From NCBI GenBank assembly GCA_913060515.1, contig CAJXRZ010000005.1, forward strand, positions 1-64,000: DNA of 64,000 nt. Reading direction: 5' to 3'. Positions 54,721 through 63,286 of the stretch are shown here, one piece after another. The number at the start of each line of letters is the position of its first letter. The first letter of the stretch is position 1. The translations under genes were made by a program, and so were the position numbers. Source of the stretch: an uncultured Pseudomonadota bacterium (GTDB lineage Bacteria; Myxococcota_A; UBA796; CAJQPC01). A model generated the notes under the pieces. It saw only the letters and a list, made by a program, of their open reading frames with translations, was not told the DNA's origin and did not search any database.

Positions 54721-55584
54721 CTAAAGGTACTTGCCGATGAGCAGGCTGACCCGTGCGACAGCCTCGGGATGCAGGCGTTCGCGCGAGGTCATCACGGCGT
54801 GCTTCATCACCCCGTCCTGGGGAAGCGCCCCCTGATGGGCTGCGATGATGGGCACGACCCGGCGGATGACGTCACGGGCGGTGGCCACGTTGGCCTGGAT
54901 GACCTTGACCACAGCCTCGACGGTCACGTCATCGTGTCCCTCGTACCAGCAGTCGTAGTCGGTGCTCATCGCCAGGGTGGCGTAGGAAATCTCCGCTTCG
55001 CGCGCCAGCTTGGCCTCGGTCACGTTGGTCATGCCGATGACCTTGGCGCCCCAGGAGCGGTAGAGGTTGGACTCCGCTCTCGTGCTGAACTGAGGCCCCT
55101 CCATACACACGTAGGTGCCCTTGTCGTGCACTGTCGCAGCGCTCTCGTTGGCAGCCTGCAGCAGGTACTTGCGCAGGGTCTCGCAGATGGGGTCCCCAAA
55201 GCCGACGTGGCCGACCACGCCCTTCTCAAAGAAGGTCACCGGACGCACACCCTTGGTGCGGTCGATGAACTGGTCGATGAGCACCATGTGGCCCGGAACG
55301 ATCTCTTCTTGAAGGGAGCCGACAGCCGAGACGCTGACGATCCAGTCCACGCCCAGGCGCTTCATGCCCCAGATGTTGGCGCGGTAGGGCACCTCGCTGG
55401 GGTTCAGCACGTGGCCGCGACCGTGGCGGGGCAAGAAGACCAGCTCGGCGTCGCCAAGCTTGCCGGTGATGAAGGCATCGGAGGGCGGGCCAAAGGGCGT
55501 GTCCATGCGCGTCTCTTGGATGTCCTGCAGGCCTTCGATCTCGTAAAGGCCGCTGCCGCCGATCACGCCAATTCGGGTGCTCAT
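54721..55584 (-). CDS. mtnP: S-methyl-5'-thioadenosine phosphorylase
   Basis: 287 aa of the purine nucleoside phosphorylase family. It starts RIGVIGGSGLYEIEGL and has the phosphate loop in FLPRHGRGH, the purine/ribose segment CMEGPQFSTRAES, and MTNVTEAKLAREAEISYATLAMSTDYDCW with the catalytic Asp. The FSTRAES and ...STDYD patterns fit methylthioadenosine phosphorylase rather than inosine/guanosine enzymes. It splits MTA from polyamine synthesis or radical-SAM by-products into adenine and methylthioribose-1-phosphate. It lies 9 bases before the PilF-like gene. Confidence 0.93.
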   Translation of the reverse strand: MSTRIGVIGGSGLYEIEGLQDIQETRMDTPFGPPSDAFITGKLGDAELVFLPRHGRGHVLNPSEVPYRANIWGMKRLGVDWIVSVSAVGSLQEEIVPGHMVLIDQFIDRTKGVRPVTFFEKGVVGHVGFGDPICETLRKYLLQAANESAATVHDKGTYVCMEGPQFSTRAESNLYRSWGAKVIGMTNVTEAKLAREAEISYATLAMSTDYDCWYEGHDDVTVEAVVKVIQANVATARDVIRRVVPIIAAHQGALPQDGVMKHAVMTSRERLHPEAVARVSLLIGKYL

Positions 55585-55654
55585 TTCGCTCCAATGGTCT
55601 GGGACTGAGCCCTAACGGCTCTTGTCATGTCAAGGGGCGCGTTGGCCCCGCTCA

Positions 55655-56821
55655 TCAAGAGTGTACCGCATCCGCGCTGCCATCCAATGACAGCGTTGCG
55701 TACTCTCCCCCGGCCTCGGTGATGCGGGCTCCAGGGTCGGCCTTTCCGAGCTGTCCACAAGCGGCGCTGATGTCCAGGCCTCGGGTGGTGCGCACGGAGC
55801 AGTGGATGCCACGCGCCACCAAGTGGTTCTGGAAGCGACGGGTGTGCTCCTCTGGGGGGCGCAGGATGTCGGGGCGCTGGGGATTCTCGTTGTAGGGAAT
55901 CAGGTTGACCTTGGCCTTTTGGCCGCGCATCAGCTTGACCAGGCGGCGCGCATCGTCCATGTCGTCGTTGTAGCCGTGCATGAGCACGTACTCGAAGGTG
56001 ATGCGCTTGTGCTGCTGCATGGGGAAGTTGCGGCAGCCATCCATGAGCGCTTCGAGGTTGTAGCGACGGGTGATGGGCATCATGTCGATGCGCTGCTCAT
56101 CGGTGGTCGCATTCAGAGACACAGCCAGGTTGACCGGGGTCGCCGCCGCCAGCTTGGCCATCTGGGGGACTAGCCCCACCGTGGAGACCGTGATCTTGCG
56201 GTGAGAGAAGTTCATCGCGTTGCTGTCGAGCAGGGTGTTCAGCGAGGTGATGAGGTTGGTGATGTTGTGCAGGGGCTCGCCCATGCCCATGAACACCAGG
56301 TTTGTGAGCTTGACGTCCTCGCCCAAGGCCTTCTGGACCTGAAGGGCTTGGTTGACGATCTCACTGGGCCGCAGGTTCCGCTTCAGGCCCAAGTCGCCGG
56401 TCAAGCAGAAGCGGCAGCTCATTGCACAGCCCACCTGGCTGGACATGCACAAGGTCTGACGGGGCTTGCTGCCCCCAGGGCCCGGCTTGCCTGGATCCGG
56501 AATCAGCACCGACTCGATGTTGGAGCCGTCGGGCAGACGCCAGACGAACTTCTGGGTGCCGTCGCTCGAATCCATGACTGCGGCAGACTCCAGCCAGCGA
56601 ATGCTGAAGTGCTCAGCCAGCTGCTTGCGGGCGTCTTTGGAGACGTTGGTCATCTCCTCGAAGGTGTCTACGCCGCGCTGCCAGACCCACTTGTAGACCT
56701 GGAGAGCCCGGTACTTGGGATGCCCCAGCTCCTTCATCTTGTCCTGGAGCTGCTCCAGAGACAGGCTCTTGATGTCGATCAGGCCGTCGTCGGTGTAGAT
56801 GCGCGAGCGTACGGTGGACAT
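55655..56821 (-). CDS. rlmN: 23S rRNA/tRNA adenine-C2 methyltransferase RlmN
   Basis: 388 aa from the ATG at 56821. The radical SAM motif is CxxxCxxC in GCAMSCRFCLTG. NLVFMGMGEPLHN follows, and the methyl-carrying Cys lies in DISAACGQLG near the C-terminus. It methylates C2 of A2503 in 23S rRNA and A37 in some tRNAs. Unlike the radical-SAM-like protein at 22878 it has all cluster residues. It starts the rlmN, mtnP, pilF-like, rodZ-like stretch, 28 bases after recD2. Confidence 0.96.
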   Translation of the reverse strand: MSTVRSRIYTDDGLIDIKSLSLEQLQDKMKELGHPKYRALQVYKWVWQRGVDTFEEMTNVSKDARKQLAEHFSIRWLESAAVMDSSDGTQKFVWRLPDGSNIESVLIPDPGKPGPGGSKPRQTLCMSSQVGCAMSCRFCLTGDLGLKRNLRPSEIVNQALQVQKALGEDVKLTNLVFMGMGEPLHNITNLITSLNTLLDSNAMNFSHRKITVSTVGLVPQMAKLAAATPVNLAVSLNATTDEQRIDMMPITRRYNLEALMDGCRNFPMQQHKRITFEYVLMHGYNDDMDDARRLVKLMRGQKAKVNLIPYNENPQRPDILRPPEEHTRRFQNHLVARGIHCSVRTTRGLDISAACGQLGKADPGARITEAGGEYATLSLDGSADAVHS

Positions 56822-56849
56822 GGGGACCCTTTGGCGTGAGAGCCGGTCT

Positions 56850-59054
56850 CTATATCTTTGTGGGCGTTTCGGCCAAGGGCGAGGCGCCCGCCGCCAAGGA
56901 CCCATCCCCCGCGAAGTCCGCCAGCCGTCCCGCCAAGCCGGTGTAGCGCTCCCCTCCCCCGTCCTTCTGCACAGCGATGCGCAGAGCCCGTGGATTCCCT
57001 ACTACGGCACAGAAGCGCTGGGCCCGGGTCACCCCGGTGTAGACCAGATTGCGGCGCAGCATCACAAAGTGGGAGGTGTCCAGCATGACCAGCACCGCGG
57101 GGTACTCGCTGCCTTGGCTCTTGTGGATGGAGATGGCGTATGCCAGCTCGAGCTGGTCCACCTGCTCCCCGACCAGAGCGACCTTTCGGCCGTCGAAGTT
57201 CACCTCCACGCCTCCGGTGGCCATGCTGTGGATGCGGCCAACGTCCCCGTTGAAGATGTCGTTGTCGTAGTCATTGCGGGTCTGGATGACGCGGTCGCCC
57301 ACCCGCAAGGTCTTGTTGCCTCGGGTGAAGGACTCCCCTTTGGGGTTCAGCGCTGCCTGGAGCGCAGCGTTGAGCGCGATGGAACCCAGAGGCCCCCGGT
57401 GCATGGGGGTGAGCACCTGAACGTCCGAGAGGGGCTCAAAGCCCAGCTTGGGCAGGCGCTCTTGAACCACCTTGATCAGGGTCTGGACGGCATCCTCTGG
57501 GCGAAGTCGCGGGACCAGGAAGAAGTCCTGTCTCAAGCCCTCTTGGGGGTCTTTCTCTGCCGAGACGGGCTCCTGCCCGGCCTGGATTCTCCAGGCGTTT
57601 CGCACGATGCCGGAGTCTTGTGCCTGGCGGTAGACCTGGTGCAGCGTGCTCACGGCCAAGGTGCCGGAGGAGATGCAGTCTGCGAGCACCTGCCCGGCGC
57701 CGACGCTCGGGAGCTGATCAGCATCTCCGACCAGGACCAGTCGTGCCCCGCTGGGCAAGGCCTCGCAGAGGGCCTCCATGAGCTGCAGGTCGACCATACT
57801 GGCCTCGTCGACGAGCACCCCGTCTACCTGCAGCGGCTTGTCCGCGTTTCGCATGAAGCTGCGGGTCTGCATGGAGTACTCCAGCAGGCGGTGCAGGGTC
57901 TTTCCTTCCTTGCCGCAGCTCTCCTGCAAGCGCCGAGCAGCCCGGCCCGTCGGGGCACAGAGCACCCAGTCCTCTTTGCGCAGGGCGGCGGCCTGCATGA
58001 GCACCTTGACGATGGTGGTCTTGCCGGTGCCGGGCCCGCCCGTGATGACCGCGACGCCGTGGATCAGGGCTGTGAGCACGGCTTGGCGCTGGTCCTCGTT
58101 GAGCTCAAGTCCGACCTTGTTCTCCGCCTGTTCAACGACGGAGCCTGCCCCGCCACGAGGTCCGGCTCTCTTGCGCAGCGCCTTGGCGACCGCCGCCTCC
58201 CGGCGCTCCATCTCGCCACGGTAGATCTGCTCATTCCCCGGAATGGCGGACGCCTTGCGCACCACGCGCCCCTTCAAGATGAGGGCCTGGATGGCACCGG
58301 CCAAGTCGCTGGCGTTCAAGCCCAGATCCGCGCCCCGACGCTCCAGCTCTTCCTGCGGCAAGAAACAGTGGCCGTCGTCTTCGGCGCTGAGCAAGAGCCA
58401 GCGCACTGCGGCGTTGGCCCGACGGGGGTCGTTGGCGGCGATACCAACCGCCCGGGCGATCTGGTCGGCGGTCTTGAAGGCCACTCCAGGGATCTCCGCC
58501 GCCAGCCGGTAGGGGTCGGCCGTGATGACCGCCATGGCGCGCTCCCCGTAGCGCTCCACCACCCGGTTCACGATGGCAGGGCCCAGGCCGTGGCCTTGGA
58601 GCAGCACAGCCACCTCGCGGCCCACCCGGTCACGCTTCCAGTGGCCGACGATCTCTTCAAGGCGCTTCTTGCCGATGCCTTTGACCTGGAGCAGCTGCTC
58701 GGGGTCGTCGTCCAAGACTTGGAGCAGCTTGAGGCCAAAGGTCTCCACCGCACGACGTGCCAGCTCATCGCCAAAGCCCGCCACAGCGCCGCTGGCCAGG
58801 TAGCGCTGCAAGCCGGTCAAGGTCTTGGGATTGTCCACCAGGACCTGCTGCACCTTGAAGCGCTTGCCGAACTTGGGGTGGGCATCGTAGCGGCCCTGCA
58901 TGCTGAGGCTCACCCCCAGGGACAGGTGCCCGATGGGCCCCACGACCACAACGATGCCGTCCTTGCCGCGCACCTTGGCGACCGCAAAGGAGCCATCGGC
59001 CGCCTGATAGGTAAAGGCAACGAGCTCCCCGTCCAGGTGGTCCCTGTAGGCCAA
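56850..59054 (-). CDS. recD2: ATP-dependent 5'-3' DNA helicase RecD2
   Basis: 734 aa. The OB-like N-terminal domain (LDGELVAFTYQAADGSFAVAKV) and helix-hairpin-helix segments (LLQVKGIGKKRLEEIVGHW) are typical of RecD2, which lacks RecB/RecC partners. The SF1 helicase motifs are present: Walker A GGPGTGKTT, Walker B in VDGVLVDEASMVD, GDADQLPSVGAG, SIHKSQGSEYPAVLV and LVYTGVTRAQR. It unwinds DNA 5'-3' in repair. The TTG start follows the DUF502 stop directly (TAGTTG), so translation is coupled. Confidence 0.95.
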   Translation of the reverse strand: MAYRDHLDGELVAFTYQAADGSFAVAKVRGKDGIVVVVGPIGHLSLGVSLSMQGRYDAHPKFGKRFKVQQVLVDNPKTLTGLQRYLASGAVAGFGDELARRAVETFGLKLLQVLDDDPEQLLQVKGIGKKRLEEIVGHWKRDRVGREVAVLLQGHGLGPAIVNRVVERYGERAMAVITADPYRLAAEIPGVAFKTADQIARAVGIAANDPRRANAAVRWLLLSAEDDGHCFLPQEELERRGADLGLNASDLAGAIQALILKGRVVRKASAIPGNEQIYRGEMERREAAVAKALRKRAGPRGGAGSVVEQAENKVGLELNEDQRQAVLTALIHGVAVITGGPGTGKTTIVKVLMQAAALRKEDWVLCAPTGRAARRLQESCGKEGKTLHRLLEYSMQTRSFMRNADKPLQVDGVLVDEASMVDLQLMEALCEALPSGARLVLVGDADQLPSVGAGQVLADCISSGTLAVSTLHQVYRQAQDSGIVRNAWRIQAGQEPVSAEKDPQEGLRQDFFLVPRLRPEDAVQTLIKVVQERLPKLGFEPLSDVQVLTPMHRGPLGSIALNAALQAALNPKGESFTRGNKTLRVGDRVIQTRNDYDNDIFNGDVGRIHSMATGGVEVNFDGRKVALVGEQVDQLELAYAISIHKSQGSEYPAVLVMLDTSHFVMLRRNLVYTGVTRAQRFCAVVGNPRALRIAVQKDGGGERYTGLAGRLADFAGDGSLAAGASPLAETPTKI

Positions 59055-59828
59055 CTAAAGGCCGTCGCTCGAGTCCCGGGCCGCATCGTCGGCAGGAGCC
59101 AGGGCACCGTCCAAGGGCGCGTCCACGGTCATATCGAGGCGGTCCACGGACTCCAGCAGCTCGGGCGCTGGTGGCGGAACACTGGCGCCATCCACTGGAC
59201 CCCAAGGAACCTTGCGGTCTGGGTGAACGATGCCGGCCGACATGATGACCTTGAAGGCCTCCTCCACCGACATGTCCGCCTTGCGAACGTCTCGGGCGGG
59301 GATGACCATGTAGAAGCCCGTCGTGGGGTTCGGAGTCGAGGGCAGGAAGATGCTCAGAGGAGTATCGCCGTCCATCTCTTCAGGGGCATGCACCCAGGGT
59401 GCCTCGCCGGTGAGGAAGGCGATGGCCCAGGCATCGCGCCGTGGGTACTCCACCAGGACGACTTGTCGAAACTTCATGCCCTCGGACCCAAAGAGGGTGT
59501 CGAAGAGCTTCTTGAGTCCCTGGTACACGCCGCTTAGCAGCGGAACGCGCAGCAGGACGTCCTCTAGCAGTGCGATGGCGCGCCGGCCGATGTAGTAGCG
59601 CATCGCCGCACCGACGCTCAGGACCGCCAAGAAGGTGAGCAAAATGCCCAGGCCGGGGAGGGGCACCCCAAGGAGCACTTCGGGATGGACCTGCTCCGGC
59701 AGGATGTCCAAGACGCTGTCGATCAGCGAAGCCACGGAGACCACGACCCAGAGGGTCAAGCCCAGAGGCAAGAGCACTGCCAACCCCGCCAGGAAGGCGT
59801 TCCGAAGCTGGTTGAAGAAGTTGCTCAT
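59055..59828 (-). CDS. DUF502 family inner-membrane protein
   Basis: 257 aa. Two TM helices (AFLAGLAVLLPLGLTLWVVVSV and GLGILLTFLAVLSVGAAMRY) flank a periplasmic loop. The conserved cytoplasmic part contains IPLLSGVYQGLKKLFDTL-like sequence and VVLVEYPRRDAWAIAFLTG, then IFLPSTPNPTTGFYMVIP, which are DUF502 hallmarks. A Pro/Asp-rich tail of about 60 residues is specific to this protein. Function unknown. It lies 43 bases after rng and immediately before recD2. Confidence 0.93.
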   Translation of the reverse strand: MSNFFNQLRNAFLAGLAVLLPLGLTLWVVVSVASLIDSVLDILPEQVHPEVLLGVPLPGLGILLTFLAVLSVGAAMRYYIGRRAIALLEDVLLRVPLLSGVYQGLKKLFDTLFGSEGMKFRQVVLVEYPRRDAWAIAFLTGEAPWVHAPEEMDGDTPLSIFLPSTPNPTTGFYMVIPARDVRKADMSVEEAFKVIMSAGIVHPDRKVPWGPVDGASVPPPAPELLESVDRLDMTVDAPLDGALAPADDAARDSSDGL

Positions 59829-59871
59829 GACATTCCTTGAGGGTCCCCGTCACCGAGGTCAGGCTGCACAC

Positions 59872-61389
59872 TTAGCGGGCGTAAACCTCGAAGCGCTCCA
59901 AGTGGTAGGCGGCCATTGCGCGGACCACCATGCGCTTGCCTAGACCCTTCTCGAAAGAGTCCATGCCTTCGTACTCTTCTCCGTAGAGCATGTCTGCAAC
60001 ACGGGGATGGCAGTTGATGAAGACCGTCTCCCGCTTGGGATGGCGAGCGGACTCCCGCTGGACCTCCCGGAAGATCTCGAAACAGATGGTCTCCCGGCTT
60101 CTCAGGTTGCCGTTGCCGCTGCAGTAGAAGCAGTCTTCGGTCAGGAAGCGGGTCAGGTCTTCCTGGACGCGCTTGCGGGTCATCTCTACCAGGCCCAGCT
60201 CGGAGATCTTCAGCACGTTGGTGCGCGCCTTGTCGTGGCGGATCTCCTCCTCGATGCAGCGGTAGACCTTCTCGCGGTTGGTCTCCCGGTCCATGTCGAT
60301 GAAGTCGATGATGACCAGACCGCCGATGTTCCGCAGGCGCAGCTGGTAGGCAATCTCCTTGCAGGCCTCCAAGTTGATCTTGGTGGTGGTCTCCTCCAGG
60401 GAAGAGGTGCCCACGAACTTGCCGGAGTTGATGTCGATGGCGGTGAGCGCCTCGGTCTGGTCGATGACCAGGTAGCCGCCACTCTTGAGCCAGACCTTGC
60501 GGCCGGTGGAGCGCTGAAGCTCGGTCTCAACGCCGTAGACATCAAAGACAGGCTCCTTGCCCTTGTAGAGGTGCACGCGCTCCTTGAACTGGGGCATGAA
60601 GCCGTTCATGAAGCCCATGATCTCGTCGAAGGAGCCCTTGTTGTCGACCACAATGCGGTGCACGTCGTCCCGCAGGTTGTCCCGCAGGAAGCGCACAACC
60701 AAGCCGTAGTCTGCATGGAGAAGCTGAGGGGCTTTGCCGGTCTTGGCGCCCTTCTGGATCTTCTCCCAGGTGTGCAGCAGGTAGTCCATGTCCTGCTTGA
60801 GAATCTTCTCAGGCTGACCGGCACACACCGTGCGAACGATGAAGCCAGCACCGCTGGGACGGTGGCGCTCCACGAACTCCCGCAGGCGCCGACGCTCCTT
60901 GTCCTTGTCGATGCGGCGGGAGATGCCCACGTGCTCCACCGTCGGCATGAAGACGATGTAGCGCCCTGGCAGGGTGATGTGTGTGGTCAGGCGTGCGCCC
61001 TTGGTCCCGATGGGGTCCTTGGCGACTTGGACCACGATCTCTTGGCCTTCCTTGAGCAGATCTTGGATGGCAGGCTGGCCCTGGCGCGGCTGGTTGCGCG
61101 GGGATTCCTCGATGACGGTCTCTTCGGGAGAGACCGGCTCGGGGTTCGGCATGTCCAGAAACTCTGGGTAGATGTCGCCGACGTACAAGAAGGCTGCGCG
61201 GTCCAAGCCCACGTCGACGAAGGCCGCTTGCATGCCCGGAAGAACACGCACGACACGCCCTTTGTAGGCATTGCCCACATAGCCGCGGTCCCGGCCGCGA
61301 TCGATGTGGAACTCAGTGAGCTGGTTGTGCTCCATCAGGGCCACGCGAGTCTCGCGACCTGTGGTGTTGACGATAATCTCCGAGGACAC
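59872..61389 (-). CDS. rng: Ribonuclease G
   Basis: 505 aa from the GTG at 61389, with GGAG 6 bases upstream; the longer frame adds 24 unrelated residues. It has an S1-like RNA-binding start (EFHIDRGRDRGYVGNAYKGRVVRVLPGMQAAFVDVG in part), then the catalytic DNase I-like domain with the Mg2+ Asp residues in AIDINSG and VIIDFIDMD. The Zn-link Cys pair is CFYCSGNG. There is no long C-terminal scaffold, so it is RNase G rather than RNase E. It processes 16S rRNA and mRNAs. It heads the long housekeeping run and has a structured leader (61390-61542). Confidence 0.95.
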   Translation of the reverse strand: MSSEIIVNTTGRETRVALMEHNQLTEFHIDRGRDRGYVGNAYKGRVVRVLPGMQAAFVDVGLDRAAFLYVGDIYPEFLDMPNPEPVSPEETVIEESPRNQPRQGQPAIQDLLKEGQEIVVQVAKDPIGTKGARLTTHITLPGRYIVFMPTVEHVGISRRIDKDKERRRLREFVERHRPSGAGFIVRTVCAGQPEKILKQDMDYLLHTWEKIQKGAKTGKAPQLLHADYGLVVRFLRDNLRDDVHRIVVDNKGSFDEIMGFMNGFMPQFKERVHLYKGKEPVFDVYGVETELQRSTGRKVWLKSGGYLVIDQTEALTAIDINSGKFVGTSSLEETTTKINLEACKEIAYQLRLRNIGGLVIIDFIDMDRETNREKVYRCIEEEIRHDKARTNVLKISELGLVEMTRKRVQEDLTRFLTEDCFYCSGNGNLRSRETICFEIFREVQRESARHPKRETVFINCHPRVADMLYGEEYEGMDSFEKGLGKRMVVRAMAAYHLERFEVYAR

Positions 61390-61467
61390 GAAGGGCTCCA
61401 GCGGACGCAGAGCACCACAAGAAGCGCTGGGCGCTCTGTGCGTGCTCGTTCTGGCGGGCAAGTCTCA

Positions 61468-61485
61468 CGAAAAGGGTCCTTTTCG
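61468..61485 (-). other. Near-perfect hairpin in the rng leader
   Basis: Eight-base arms CGAAAAGG and CCTTTTCG with a 2-nt centre, 78 bases upstream of the rng GTG. In the RNA the stem would be stable, with a few loop bases opened. Leader hairpins mediate autoregulation of RNase E in Escherichia coli; a parallel role here is inference. Confidence 0.5.
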
Positions 61486-61514
61486 GGGTGGCCGGCTGCG
61501 TGCGTCCATTAAAA

Positions 61515-61542
61515 ATTAGATTGGGGCTGCCAAATTGGCAGC
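61515..61542 (-). promoter_or_regulatory. Candidate rng promoter with overlapping palindromic operator
   Basis: On the minus strand TCTAAT (61520-61515, five of six matches to a -10 box) follows a perfect 17-bp palindrome at 61526-61542, arms GCTGCCAA and TTGGCAGC around a single central base. CTGCCA within it is a weak -35 with short spacing. The palindrome sits where a repressor would block the polymerase. Transcription would start near 61508, giving a leader of about 118 nt. Confidence 0.35.
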
Positions 61543-61635
61543 TTGACCAGAATGTGTGTGCCCAGCGACCAGAGGCCGCGGGCAAAGAGAAGTGACGATC
61601 CTTGTGCCACGCTGCGGGGTGGCCGTCAAGGGAGC

Positions 61636-62781
61636 TCAGCGGCGCCGCAGCACCGCAAACTTGAGGTATCGCCCCTCGCTGTGGGCCAAGGCGACCGGAT
61701 GGTCCGCTGGCGCCCCGCTCCCCTCAAGCCAAGACCACGGGCCGCTGCTGGCCAATCCTTCGGCGATGGCCTGCTCCCAGGCGCCTCGGTCCAGCCGCGC
61801 AGTACAGGAAGCGGTGGCCAGCAAACCTTGTTTGGCCACCTGCTTGCCGACCTTCTCAGCCAAGTCCCGGTAGGCCCGCTTCGCCGCGCCGTCTGAAGAC
61901 TTTCCATGGGTCAGGCTGGGCGGGTCGCAGATGAGCAGATCCGGATTGGACTTGGGGGTCCACTTGAAGACGTCGGTGGCGATGAAGGCGTGACGGTCCG
62001 GGTCGATGCCGTTGAGACGGAAGATCTCCTTGGCATCCTCCAGAGCCGGTGCTGCGATGTCTACGGTCTCCACCCGGGCAGCCCCTGCCAAGGCCGCGTA
62101 GATGGAGAAGCCCCCGTTGTACCCAAAGAGGTTGACGACACGGCGTCCTGGGGAGAGCTCCCCTACCCTCCGGCGGTTCTCACGCTGATCCAGGAACAAG
62201 CCGGTCTTCTGGCCGTGGTGTGGGCGCACGAGCAGCTTGACCCCGTGCTCGAGCACCACCAAGCCTTCTCCAGGGTCCGGTCCGTGCAGGACCTCGCTGC
62301 CTTGTTTGCCGTCCACCGCCCGCACGCCAAAGCGTCGCAGGATGCTCTCCACCCAGGGCAGCTCGCGCAGAGCGTTCAGGATCAGCTCCAAGTGGGGCAA
62401 CCAAGCCTTTGAGTAGATGCGCAGCACAGCCAAGCCGCCGTAGCGGTCTACGACCACACCGGGCAGGCCGTCGCCAGCGCCGTTGATGACGCGCCAGGTG
62501 TCGGTTTGACCGCCGACAACTGCGAAGCGAAAGCGATCGGCTTGCTGAACGCAGCGCTTGATCAAGCTCGGCAGCTCTTGAAGCTCAAGGCCCAGCACGC
62601 GAACCGCGATTGCTCCGGCGTCGAAGAGCCCGTGTGCGACTACCTTGTCCCGGTGGTCGGTGAGCACGACGTGGGTGCCGACCGGAGCGCTTCCGCGAAC
62701 CCCATCCCGGTAGACCCAAGGGTGGCCTCGCTTCAAGGCGCGCGTGGCGTCTCGGTTCAGGGGAAGACGGGTCGGACGCAT
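61636..62781 (-). CDS. Class I SAM-dependent rRNA methyltransferase, RlmI-like
   Basis: 381 aa. The N-terminal PUA domain (RGHPWVYRDGVRGSAPVGTHVVL) and beta-hairpin part (RVINGAGDGLPGVVVDRYG) precede the methyltransferase domain. This has QKTGLFLDQRENRR, NLFGYNGGFSIYAALAGA and the catalytic loop DPPSL, and a Cys in ATASCTARL. These features match RlmI/RlmK-type 23S rRNA cytosine-C5 methyltransferases, with target C1962 or a similar site. ATG at 62781 starts 2 bases after the glutaredoxin stop; a TTG two codons earlier is possible. Confidence 0.9.
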   Translation of the reverse strand: MRPTRLPLNRDATRALKRGHPWVYRDGVRGSAPVGTHVVLTDHRDKVVAHGLFDAGAIAVRVLGLELQELPSLIKRCVQQADRFRFAVVGGQTDTWRVINGAGDGLPGVVVDRYGGLAVLRIYSKAWLPHLELILNALRELPWVESILRRFGVRAVDGKQGSEVLHGPDPGEGLVVLEHGVKLLVRPHHGQKTGLFLDQRENRRRVGELSPGRRVVNLFGYNGGFSIYAALAGAARVETVDIAAPALEDAKEIFRLNGIDPDRHAFIATDVFKWTPKSNPDLLICDPPSLTHGKSSDGAAKRAYRDLAEKVGKQVAKQGLLATASCTARLDRGAWEQAIAEGLASSGPWSWLEGSGAPADHPVALAHSEGRYLKFAVLRRR

Positions 62782-62783
62782 GC

Positions 62784-63044
62784 TCAACCCGCTTGCTCCA
62801 GAAGGGGCTTCACCTCTCCCTTGGCATGGAGGGCCATTAGGTCTGAGTAGCCGCCGACGTGGGTCTCTCCGATGAAGATCTGAGGCACCGTGCGCTGGCC
62901 GGTGCGCTCCATCAAGTCCATGCGAGCTTGGCGGTCACCCGTCAGGTCGATCTCCTCGTATTCCACTTCGTTGTCGCCGAAGTAGCGCTTTGCAGCGTTG
63001 CAGTAGCCGCAGGGAACCGCGGTGTAGATCACAACCTTGGCCAT
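62784..63044 (-). CDS. Glutaredoxin
   Basis: 86 aa from the ATG at 63044, which has AAGGAGG 5 bases upstream; a 50-residue upstream extension is not homologous. The active site is AVPCGYCNAAK (CGYC, a dithiol site with Gly replacing the more common Pro). TVPQIFIGETHVGGYSDLMAL is the glutathione-binding part with cis-Pro. The size matches GrxC-type glutaredoxin 3. It reduces disulfides in the cytoplasm with glutathione. It is coupled to the methyltransferase gene and divergent from minC. Confidence 0.95.
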   Translation of the reverse strand: MAKVVIYTAVPCGYCNAAKRYFGDNEVEYEEIDLTGDRQARMDLMERTGQRTVPQIFIGETHVGGYSDLMALHAKGEVKPLLEQAG

Positions 63045-63222
63045 GGGGGCCTCCTTGCACGTGTAGCTATTGCGGATGCCCATTGCAGGCCCCTGGATTG
63101 CACAGGGACGCTGCGTCTCATACAGCTCTGGCGCCCGTGTAAGTCTTGACGTGGCAAGTTTTCCGTTGCAGCCTTTCCTTAAGGCGTGGTACACGGTTGA
63201 TACCCCTCCAAGGAACAGCGGA

Positions 63223-63272
63223 TTCTTCCCTCCTTTCTGCTGCTTCCCTCCCCTCCCCTCATCCTTCCTCCC
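63223..63272 (+). other. Polypyrimidine tract in the minC leader
   Basis: Fifty bases with only three purines (63239, 63242, 63261), ending 14 bases before the minC ATG. No purine-rich Shine-Dalgarno is present between the tract and the ATG. The complementary strand is a purine tract. It could be an S1-protein binding leader or a triplex-prone sequence. Confidence 0.5.
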
Positions 63273-63286
63273 ACCGAGTTCTTGAC

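Noticed and set aside
56799-59537. A 912-codon open frame on the plus strand
   Set aside because: Antisense of recD2 and the DUF502 gene, both confidently identified.
60007-61512. A 501-codon open frame on the plus strand
   Set aside because: Antisense of rng; shadow composition.
63045-63194. A 50-residue N-terminal extension of glutaredoxin
   Set aside because: AAGGAGG directly precedes the internal ATG at 63044 and the extension has no family similarity, although a GTG at 63194 also has a purine-rich stretch upstream.
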